Shown here piece by piece: positions 15,072-19,181 of a stretch of DNA of 20,398 nucleotides (the first letter of the stretch is position 1; every line of letters starts with the position of its first letter). This stretch comes from a virus: the IMG/VR virus record IMGVR_UViG_3300017437_000021, positions 1 to 20,398 of that record. One strand, 5' to 3'. The notes beneath the pieces were generated by a model that saw only the letters and a list, made by a program, of their open reading frames with translations, was not told where the DNA came from and made no database searches. The position numbers and the translations under genes were made by a program.

Positions 15072-15482
15072 CTAGTCCTCATCCGGGAGCATGACCGTAA
15101 CTACGGGGTCGAGCGTGTCGCCGGGACCACACACCGCCTGCAACTCCACCGCGCGAGCCTGCACCCCACGCCCCTCGCGCGGCACCCGCAGCACGCGGTA
15201 GAGCAGCCGGTCGCCACGGCATCGGCTCATCGCGCACCGGAGCATCCACACCACGTCATGCCCACGGCCCCGTTCGCTCTGCCCGGTGCCGCAGGGCTTG
15301 CGCTGCTCATCTGATTCCGTCCAGGCGATCACGGACTCCCATACCGCCCGCGTCACCGCGACCGGATACCGGATCCCAACCTCGCGCGCCCACTCGGACA
15401 CGTCCACGAGCTGCCCATCGTCCAAGGCCATCGCCCGCGTGTAGACCGAGATCGGCTCGCCCCAAAACGCCACGTCGTTCAT
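15072..15482 (-). CDS. DUF6573 family protein
   Basis: 136 residues from ATG at 15482; the GGGAGGGTG box of leader cassette A lies 3-4 bases upstream, which decides this start over an in-frame upstream ATG inside the cassette. The protein has EPISVYTRAMALDDGQLVDVSEWAREVGIRYPVAVTRAVWESVIAW, then VVWMLRCAM, YRVLRVPR and a C-terminal LQAVCGPGDTLDPVVTVMLPDED. This order is the DUF6573 pattern, found in plasmid and phage proteins of unknown function. Typical length is similar, so it appears complete. No enzyme motif is visible. Confidence 0.8.
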   Translation of the reverse strand: MNDVAFWGEPISVYTRAMALDDGQLVDVSEWAREVGIRYPVAVTRAVWESVIAWTESDEQRKPCGTGQSERGRGHDVVWMLRCAMSRCRGDRLLYRVLRVPREGRGVQARAVELQAVCGPGDTLDPVVTVMLPDED

Positions 15483-15526
15483 GACACCCTCCCAGGTTTG
15501 GGTCCGCAATGTACTACGCCAGCACA
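15483..15526 (-). promoter_or_regulatory. Leader cassette A (core + SD box) for DUF6573 gene
   Basis: Contains the 19-base core TGTGCTGGCGTAGTACATT (minus strand, 15526-15508) and the SD box CAAACCTGGGAGGGTG (15500-15485), only 7 bases apart. Both blocks are identical to those of cassette C at 17085-17141, where the separation is 22 bases. Each block is upstream of a start codon. TACATT could act as a -10 element; no convincing conserved -35 is seen. Confidence 0.6.
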
Positions 15527-15542
15527 CCCGGCCGTGTCGGCC

Positions 15543-15565
15543 CGGCCGGGGTGATTCCCCGGCCG
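15543..15565 (-). terminator. Strong GC hairpin after the 15573-15818 gene
   Basis: Perfect 9-bp inverted repeat CGGCCGGGG/CCCCGGCCG with a 5-base loop, 7 bases after the stop codon on the minus strand and just before cassette A. It lacks a T-tract but would form a very stable hairpin in RNA. Together with cassette A it makes a terminator-then-new-leader arrangement, repeated at 17147-17164. Confidence 0.55.
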
Positions 15566-15572
15566 CGCCCCG

Positions 15573-15818
15573 CTAGCTCTCCCACTCGACCCGCCCGTCC
15601 CGGCACGGGTCGTACCGCGGCATCGCGCGCCCCCGGCAGTCGGGACAGTGCATGTGCACGGGCTCGCCGCGCATCTCATCCCCGATCACGGTCCCGAAGT
15701 CGGCACACCGCTCGCAGCGCGGCGCCGCGTCCGGGCACCAGTAGCTCGTTTCCTCACCGTGGTAGACCGGGTCTGGATCGGGCATCCGACGCCAGGCGCC
15801 ATTCACGGGCCGCGCCAT
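15573..15818 (-). CDS. Small cysteine-rich (zinc-ribbon-like) protein
   Basis: 81 residues from ATG at 15818, which immediately follows the upstream TAG (TAGATG), suggesting coupled translation. Cysteines are arranged as ...YWCPDAAPRCERCADFG... and ...HMHCPDCRGRAMPRYDPC..., two CxxC knuckles that could form one zinc ribbon. There is no further domain. Short proteins like this in phage early regions often bind nucleic acid or host proteins, but the role here is not known. Confidence 0.65.
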   Translation of the reverse strand: MARPVNGAWRRMPDPDPVYHGEETSYWCPDAAPRCERCADFGTVIGDEMRGEPVHMHCPDCRGRAMPRYDPCRDGRVEWES

Positions 15819-16109
15819 CTAGCGCTCCTCCTCCGCCCGAGCGCAGGCGGTTTCGATGTACCGGCGGACCTCGGCCTCACCCGCCCCGATGTGCGCCTCC
15901 AGGGCGGCCTCGCGCACCGCGTCCAGCGAGAGGCGCGCGTACTCCTCGCGCCCGTGCTCCTGGTCGTAGTCACCTCCCTGCGCGCTGCCCCAGACGATGA
16001 GGAGGCAGTACCCTCGCCCCGCGCGGAACACCTCCACGTCGAGGTAGGTGTGCCCGGGCACGTGGCCGTACGGCCGGCCAGCAAAACCGATGCTCTTCAC
16101 CTTGGCCAT
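15819..16109 (-). CDS. Hypothetical small protein (96 aa)
   Basis: ATG at 16109 preceded by GGAGGGTG 4 bases upstream (leader cassette B). The N-terminal half is beta-like (YLDVEVFRAGRGYCLLIVWG) and the C-terminal half helical and acidic (EEYARLSLDAVREAALEAHIGAGEAEVRRYIETACARAEEER). No family is recognised. It is followed directly by the zinc-ribbon gene with no spacer, so the two are likely translated together. Confidence 0.65.
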   Translation of the reverse strand: MAKVKSIGFAGRPYGHVPGHTYLDVEVFRAGRGYCLLIVWGSAQGGDYDQEHGREEYARLSLDAVREAALEAHIGAGEAEVRRYIETACARAEEER

Positions 16110-16151
16110 GCTTCACCCTCCAGTTGGTGTGTTACCTACGCTCGCCCACCC
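16110..16151 (-). promoter_or_regulatory. Leader cassette B, overlapping the end of the upstream gene
   Basis: On the minus strand, GGGTGGGCGAGCGTAG (16151-16136) precedes a GGAGGGTG SD box before the ATG at 16109. The same 16 bases occur at 17523-17508 in cassette D. Here the block is also the coding end of the 16132-16362 gene, so the shared element spans coding and leader DNA. Confidence 0.4.
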
Positions 16152-16362
16152 TCGCCCCGGTCCGCCACTCCGCGATGCGCCGCTCCGCTTCCGCCGTCGC
16201 CGCGCGGTTCAACGCCGCGATTTCCTCGGCCTCGTCGTCGGTCGGCAACGGCCACGCCCACCAGCCGCCGAGTACCTCCTCGGCCGTCTCGTGCACATAC
16301 CCGCCCAGATCCGGGCGCAGTCCGTACACGAACGCTCCCAGGTTGCTGACGTGGTAGCTCAT
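16132..16362 (-). CDS. Hypothetical small protein (76 aa)
   Basis: ATG at 16362 with GGAGGA 5 bases upstream decides the start; the much longer open frame upstream is Arg/Gly-rich shadow. The sequence MSYHVSNLGAFVYGLRPDLGGYVHETAEEVLGGWW is followed by an acidic helix (DDEAEEIAALNRAATAEAERRIAEW). No family is recognised. The 110 bases upstream (16363-16472) hold no gene. Confidence 0.6.
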   Translation of the reverse strand: MSYHVSNLGAFVYGLRPDLGGYVHETAEEVLGGWWAWPLPTDDEAEEIAALNRAATAEAERRIAEWRTGARVGERR

Positions 16363-16472
16363 TGCAGTCCTCCGCTTCTCCGTTGAAAGCGCCCGGCTCG
16401 CGCGCCGATGGTGCCGGGCAACCCCTGGATAGCGAGCAGGCCTCGCAGGTGTCCGCTCGCAGGCGCTTTTGC

Positions 16473-16700
16473 CTAGTCGTCCTCGCTCGCCTCCATTGCC
16501 TCCTGCTCTACCTGGCCGAATCGGCCGACCCACGGCGCCTTGGTGGGCACCAGGAACGCCGCGCCGCTGCGGGCGCACTCCGCGCACAAGTGCGCTGATT
16601 CCAAGAGCACGCCGTTCAGCGTGGTCACCGAAGCGATCACACACGCCGGCGCCTCTTCGCAGTCATCGCAGATGACGAGGACGCGCTCTTGCTTGGTCAC
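16473..16700 (-). CDS. Small two-knuckle zinc-ribbon-like protein
   Basis: 75 residues from GTG at 16700, one base after the preceding stop, with a GAGG box about 9 bases upstream. It reads VLVICDDCEEAPACVIASV...SAHLCAECARSGAAFLVP: two CxxC pairs 24 residues apart with beta strands between, a common phage zinc-ribbon layout. The C-terminal tail is acidic. A nucleic-acid or protein adaptor role is possible; function is unknown. Confidence 0.65.
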   Translation of the reverse strand: MTKQERVLVICDDCEEAPACVIASVTTLNGVLLESAHLCAECARSGAAFLVPTKAPWVGRFGQVEQEAMEASEDD

Positions 16701-16701
16701 T

Positions 16702-17082
16702 TTAGTCGTCCTCGCTCCGGTCGTAGCCGTCATGCGTGCACCCCACCTGGCCGCACTCACCGCAGTAGTCGCGCCGATCCAGCGGGATCAGGTCGTCAGG
16801 GTCGACCAGGTGTCGCCGGTCATCCCCGACCATCACCGCGACCACCCGCCCACCCACGTTCGGGACCCACTCGCTCTCTCCCGTCTCCTGCTCGTACTCC
16901 TGGCCGTCCTCGTCGATCATCAACGCCGTGTTCGGCTCCCACCTCGGCTCCCACCCGAGGAGCCGAAAAGCCACACCATCCAACCCGCGCACGCGCACGC
17001 GGTATGCCGCGTCAAAGTCGAGCTCACCGCCCGACCATCGCACCACACCATACACGCACTCCACGTTGTCCTTGCGCACCAT
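16702..17082 (-). CDS. Hypothetical protein with C-terminal cysteine cluster
   Basis: 126 residues from ATG at 17082, chosen because the conserved GGGAGGGTG box of cassette C lies immediately upstream; the 20 extra residues of the longer frame are the cassette itself. Beta-rich body (YRVRVRGLDGVAFRLLGWE; WVPNVGGRVVAVMVGDDRRHLVDPDDLIPL) followed by RRDYCGECGQVGCTHDGYD, a CxxC...CxH metal-binding candidate. No family recognised. Confidence 0.65.
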   Translation of the reverse strand: MVRKDNVECVYGVVRWSGGELDFDAAYRVRVRGLDGVAFRLLGWEPRWEPNTALMIDEDGQEYEQETGESEWVPNVGGRVVAVMVGDDRRHLVDPDDLIPLDRRDYCGECGQVGCTHDGYDRSEDD

Positions 17083-17141
17083 TGCACCCTCCCAGGTTTG
17101 TAGGGCCGCACCGGGCGGCCCGAATGTACTACGCCAGCACA
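17083..17141 (-). promoter_or_regulatory. Leader cassette C (core, hairpin, SD box)
   Basis: Minus-strand order: core TGTGCTGGCGTAGTACATT (17141-17123), a perfect 7-bp hairpin GGGCCGC/GCGGCCC with 5-base loop (17121-17103), then CAAACCTGGGAGGGTG (17100-17085) and ATG at 17082. The core and SD blocks are identical to cassette A; the hairpin is an insertion between them. Confidence 0.6.
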
Positions 17142-17146
17142 AGCCC

Positions 17147-17164
17147 GGCCCGGGCGCCCCGGCC
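17147..17164 (-). terminator. GC hairpin after the TGA-interrupted frame
   Basis: GGCC(C)GGG-CGC-CCCGGCC, a 7-bp stem with one bulged base, lying a few bases after the TAG at 17169 and just before cassette C. The arrangement stop codon, hairpin, cassette matches that at 15543-15573, which suggests the functional end of the upstream gene is the TAG at 17169, not the earlier TGA. No T-tract. Confidence 0.45.
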
Positions 17165-17168
17165 GGCC

Positions 17169-17297
17169 CTACTGGCCGCTATACGCCGCGTCCAGGTCGT
17201 CACTCGCGTCGATGTCCAGCCGCAGCGGATCGACCACACCATCACCCGACAACGCGTAATCACCCTCACGCGGCCCACGGGCCGCGCATTCCTCGCC
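17169..17297 (-). other. In-frame continuation (42 codons) after the TGA of the zinc-ribbon gene
   Basis: Open from the TGA at 17298 to a TAG at 17169, with codon use like the neighbouring genes and an acidic tail (DPLRLDIDASDDLDAAYSGQ). It is followed at once by a GC hairpin and cassette C, the normal gene-end arrangement here. Could be the lost C-terminus of a gene with a recent nonsense change, a read-through extension, or a coincidental open frame. A hairpin CGCGGC-CCGTGG-GCCGCG (17286-17269) starts 11 bases after the TGA. Confidence 0.4.
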
Positions 17298-17474
17298 TCA
17301 CGCGGCGCACAAGACACCCATCCGCCACCCGTCGTCCGGGTCCCACCAGCGCACCGCCTGCGGCACCAGATCCGACTCGTCCCGGGTCCCACAGACCCCG
17401 CAGTACCCAGCGCCCCACCACCGGGACAGGCCGTACGTCCGCAGACCCGGACCCGGCTCGTGCTTCCGCGTCAT
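17298..17474 (-). CDS. Small zinc-ribbon-like protein, ends at an unexpected in-frame TGA
   Basis: 58 residues from ATG at 17474, with AGGAGGGAGAAG directly upstream. It has GYCGVCGTRDESDLVPQAVRWWDPDDGW and ends at LCAA followed by TGA (17298-17300). The frame then continues GEECAARGPREGDY... to a TAG at 17169. Reading the TGA as Cys would restore LCAACGEEC, giving the second CxxC expected by analogy with the LCAEC knuckle of the 16473-16700 gene. As a conventional gene it is a truncated ribbon; see the continuation entry. Too short and interrupted to be obvious to automated callers, but start, SD and codon use are good. Confidence 0.55.
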   Translation of the reverse strand: MTRKHEPGPGLRTYGLSRWWGAGYCGVCGTRDESDLVPQAVRWWDPDDGWRMGVLCAA

Positions 17475-17523
17475 CTTCTCCCTCCTTGTTTGTGGAAATC
17501 TACCCTACTACGCTCGCCCACCC
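17475..17523 (-). promoter_or_regulatory. Leader cassette D
   Basis: Contains GGGTGGGCGAGCGTAG (17523-17508), shared exactly with cassette B, then TAGGGTAGATT and AGGAGGGAGAAG before the ATG at 17474. The TAGATT could be a -10 element. It is the most divergent cassette: no hairpin and a standard AGGAGG. Confidence 0.4.
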
Positions 17524-17542
17524 GTCAGACGCTACGATCACA

Positions 17543-17713
17543 TCAGCGCACCCACGACCAGATCACCGCCAGACAGGACAACACCAGCCCAACCGCCGTC
17601 AGGATCTCCAGCAGCTCCACACTCACCACCACCCGCACCGGCGCCGGCGCCACAAAGCGCGGCGCACACCCGGCATCGTCCCAGTCCCGCAAGCTCCCAC
17701 TGTCACCACGCAT
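17543..17713 (-). CDS. Small single-pass membrane protein (56 aa)
   Basis: 56 residues from ATG at 17713, preceded by GGGAGGGG 4 bases upstream (cassette E). The C-terminal half, VVVSVELLEILTAVGLVLSCLAVIWSWVR, is one hydrophobic helix of about 20 residues with a terminal Arg; the N-terminal half is polar. Longer in-frame readings upstream are Arg/Gly-rich shadow. Small membrane proteins in phage accessory regions can act in exclusion or lysis control, but nothing here specifies which. Confidence 0.6.
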   Translation of the reverse strand: MRGDSGSLRDWDDAGCAPRFVAPAPVRVVVSVELLEILTAVGLVLSCLAVIWSWVR

Positions 17714-17774
17714 CGCGCCCCTCCCAGGGTTGCCGCCGCACCACCCGCGGCACAAACGGACTACGGGAGCGCAC
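17714..17774 (-). promoter_or_regulatory. Leader cassette E, overlapping the stop of the upstream gene
   Basis: Minus strand: GTGCGCTCCCGTAGTCCGTT, then GTGCCGCGGGTGGTGCGGC (stem GCCGC/GCGGC), then ACCCTGGGAGG before ATG at 17713. The TAG within the core is the stop codon of the 17761-17988 gene. Aligns closely with cassette F over its whole length. Confidence 0.5.
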
Positions 17775-17988
17775 CCAGGACGCTCACGTCCCGCACATAC
17801 CGATGATATCTCTCTTCTTCGGCGACCAGCCCTGCCACCAACCGCGCGGGCAACACCATCCGCCCGTCCCAGAACCGGACCAGGCACATCACGCCAGCCG
17901 TGACCGGATCGGCCGCAATCAGGCGCAATTCCTCCTCAGTCACGAATCCGTAGGCCGCCTGCCGGATGACCTCCCGTCCCGTCCGCAT
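17761..17988 (-). CDS. Hypothetical small protein (75 aa)
   Basis: ATG at 17988 with GGGAGGTG 4 bases upstream (cassette F). Sequence MRTGREVIRQAAYGFVTEEELRLIAADPVTAGVMCLVRFWDGRMVLPARLVAGLVAEEERYHRYV: helical, slightly acidic, with a central V/L-rich strand. No family is recognised. It is the first gene after the gene-poor region, so it would be the first product of the small-gene transcript. Confidence 0.6.
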   Translation of the reverse strand: MRTGREVIRQAAYGFVTEEELRLIAADPVTAGVMCLVRFWDGRMVLPARLVAGLVAEEERYHRYVRDVSVLGALP

Positions 17989-18046
17989 CGCACACCTCCC
18001 AGGGTCGATGGCCGCACCCGCGGCACAAACGTACTACGCCAGCTCA
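17989..18046 (-). promoter_or_regulatory. Leader cassette F
   Basis: Minus strand: TGAGCTGGCGTAGTACGTTT core (18046-18027), hairpin GCCGC-GGGT-GCGGC, ACCCTGGGAGGTG SD box, ATG at 17988. Differs from cassette A/C core by only two bases. A TTGACC lies further upstream (about 18061-18056) but at a 22-base spacing from TAGTAC. Confidence 0.55.
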
Positions 18047-18121
18047 CCCGCTCGTCCTGGTCAAGAATAGACCCCGCCCCGCATGCGGCACGCCCCCCCA
18101 GACGACCCACTACCGGCTGTG

Positions 18122-18139
18122 GTGTCGGGTTTCCGACAC
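18122..18139. promoter_or_regulatory. Inverted repeat GTGTCGG-N4-CCGACAC (operator candidate)
   Basis: Perfect 7-bp arms around GTTT. On the minus strand it reads TGTCGGAAACCCGACA, one base different from the CGGAAATCCGACA core seen at 8078-8090 and 1181-1193. It lies upstream of the first small gene. It could be an operator, or a hairpin terminator without T-tract. Confidence 0.4.
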
Positions 18140-18272
18140 ACAAGCTACTTGAGAGTATGCAGTAGTGGTGGGAGGCAACTGCCGGCGTGGTAGCGACTTG
18201 CGGAGCGGTAGGTAGGCTGGGGAAGTTAACCCGGCCCCTGGGGGGGAGCGCGCTCGGGTCCCATCTACATAG

Positions 18273-18340
18273 ACCCTGGTTCTGGGCTACAAACCCTGTT
18301 TTCGGGACCCTGTTTTCGGGTCACACAGACCGGTTTTCGG
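18273..18340. repeat. 14-bp direct repeats, four copies (two perfect)
   Basis: ACCCTGTTTTCGGG occurs exactly at 18293-18306 and 18307-18320, with degenerate copies at 18273-18286 (ACCCTGGTTCTGGG) and 18329-18340 (ACCGGTTTTCGG). Each unit has CCC...GGG ends. No coding frame explains it. Confidence 0.75.
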
Positions 18341-18355
18341 CTACGGGCCGGGCCC

Positions 18356-18397
18356 TGGTCTTGGCTCTGGTCTTGGTCTTGGTCTTGGCTCTGGTCT
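18356..18397. repeat. Hexanucleotide tandem array (TGGTCT/TGGCTC), seven units
   Basis: Seven consecutive six-base units: five TGGTCT and two TGGCTC at positions 2 and 6 of the array. Degenerate copies continue to about 18476. The + strand is purine-poor in C-rich/T-rich alternation with no A. It lies directly before the paired hairpins. Confidence 0.8.
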
Positions 18398-18410
18398 TGG
18401 ATCTATATAC

Positions 18411-18444
18411 CCGCGGCTTTAGCCGCGGTGAGCGCCGAAGGCGC
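18411..18444. repeat. Two adjacent hairpins (REP-like)
   Basis: CCGCGGC-TTTA-GCCGCGG (18411-18428) is a perfect 7-bp stem, extendable to 8; three bases later GCGCC-GAA-GGCGC (18432-18444) is a perfect 5-bp stem. A TATATA stretch lies just to the left. The double-hairpin form resembles REP palindromes or transposon-end structures; no transposase gene is present. Confidence 0.65.
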
Positions 18445-18489
18445 GATATTCTTGGCTGTTTCTTGGTCTTGTTCTTCTCTGAGCCCTGG

Positions 18490-18777
18490 TTATGCGTTTT
18501 GGAGCATAGTATCCGTTGGTCTATTTGGACTCATGTATCGGTCGCTTTGTGCGCATTGGTACGCTTTTGTTGCATGGTGTTGCATTTCATGGGTGTTTTT
18601 GGGGTGCTTTGGGTGATTTCGTGGCTCCTTCGGTTGATTTGGGTGATTCGCTGAAAAACTAAAGGTTCCCCCTGGACCCCCTCCAAAGTATATCGGCTCT
18701 TGAGAGGGGATGTCTTTGCTTCTCATGAGTTGGGTATCATACGGTAGGCCGGTATCGTTAAGAACCTCCCCCCTCAT
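18490..18777 (-). CDS. Possible small protein of atypical composition (95 aa)
   Basis: ATG at 18777 with AGGAGG 4 bases upstream, a strong SD. The sequence is Pro/Asn/His/Lys/Gln-rich (ANHPNQPKEPRNHPKHPKNTHEMQHH), reflecting A+C-rich minus-strand bases, and unlike any neighbour in codon use. There is no recognised domain. It may be a genuine foreign gene, or a chance frame in a skewed region; I lean to the latter. Confidence 0.25.
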   Translation of the reverse strand: MRGEVLNDTGLPYDTQLMRSKDIPSQEPIYFGGGPGGTFSFSANHPNQPKEPRNHPKHPKNTHEMQHHATKAYQCAQSDRYMSPNRPTDTMLQNA

Positions 18778-18814
18778 CCCCCCTCCTAAAGTTGCCGCAC
18801 ATAACGAGCACACA

Positions 18815-18828
18815 TTGACGGCCGTCAA
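18815..18828. promoter_or_regulatory. Perfect 14-bp palindrome TTGACGGCCGTCAA
   Basis: A fully symmetric dyad between the 18903-19181 gene and the low-GC segment. Dyads of this kind usually bind dimeric regulators. Only one copy is seen in the window. Confidence 0.45.
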
Positions 18829-18902
18829 CGGATGTGGCTAAGCCACGTTTTTGGGTCCAGGATGGTCCAGGGCCGATTTATGTGGGTTGGATGTGTTTGG
18901 GG

Positions 18903-19181
18903 TCACGATTTGGTTTTGGCGCGGTCCTGGGGCAACGTCGGCGGTTTTTCTGGCATCCCGCCGATCGCGCCGAGAAGCCGGTCGATGTTCGGTGCTGTGG
19001 TGTTGGCCGTGTTGGCATGCAGGAGCCACTCGTCCCTTCCTGTGCGTTGCCACTCGTGCTCGGCAGTGATCACGCAGGCCAGCCGGTGGCCAGGAGGGGC
19101 CGCGAACAGCGCCTGGTCGAGGAAGGTGGCGCGGGCGAGTTCTTCGGGTGTCCACTGGCGGACAGGGCGTGTCCAGATCAT
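18903..19181 (-). CDS. Hypothetical protein following the replication gene (92 aa)
   Basis: 92 residues from ATG at 19181, overlapping the stop of the DUF1376 gene by 4 bases (ATGA), so translation is coupled. It begins MIWTRPVRQWTPEELARATFLDQALFAAPPGHRLACVITAEHEW, continues with EWLLHANTANTTAPNIDRLLGAIGG and ends in a basic tail (LPQDRAKTKS). Helical with a short strand; no family is recognised. Coupling to the replication protein suggests a role in replication initiation or helicase loading, which is inference only. It is the last gene before the gene-poor region. Confidence 0.65.
   Translation of the reverse strand: MIWTRPVRQWTPEELARATFLDQALFAAPPGHRLACVITAEHEWQRTGRDEWLLHANTANTTAPNIDRLLGAIGGMPEKPPTLPQDRAKTKS

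Larger units (their letters stand above)
18061..18902. other. Gene-poor region with repeats, hairpins and base skew (possible origin or control region)
   Basis: About 840 bases with no confident gene. Contents from left to right: a dyad at 18122-18139; 14-base repeats at 18273-18340; a hexamer array at 18356-18397; two adjacent hairpins at 18411-18444; a segment 18480-18660 in which roughly three quarters of + strand bases are G or T; a low-confidence small frame (18490-18777); a perfect palindrome at 18815-18828; and a GTGGC-TAA-GCCAC hairpin at 18834-18846 followed by a T5 run on the + strand. GC content falls well below that of the rest of the window in 18450-18780. This is consistent with a replication origin, a promoter/operator region, or a recently acquired segment. 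Confidence 0.6.

Noticed and set aside
15034-15565. Calling the GC hairpins canonical rho-independent terminators
   Set aside because: Stems are strong but none is followed by a T-tract on the minus strand, so termination is only a possibility.
18187-18654. + strand 155-codon hydrophobic frame (ALVLVLVL...TRGFSRGERRR), membrane-protein-like
   Set aside because: It translates the hexamer array and the double hairpin; the G+T bias alone yields Leu/Val/Trp/Phe codons. There is no SD and it opposes the transcription direction.
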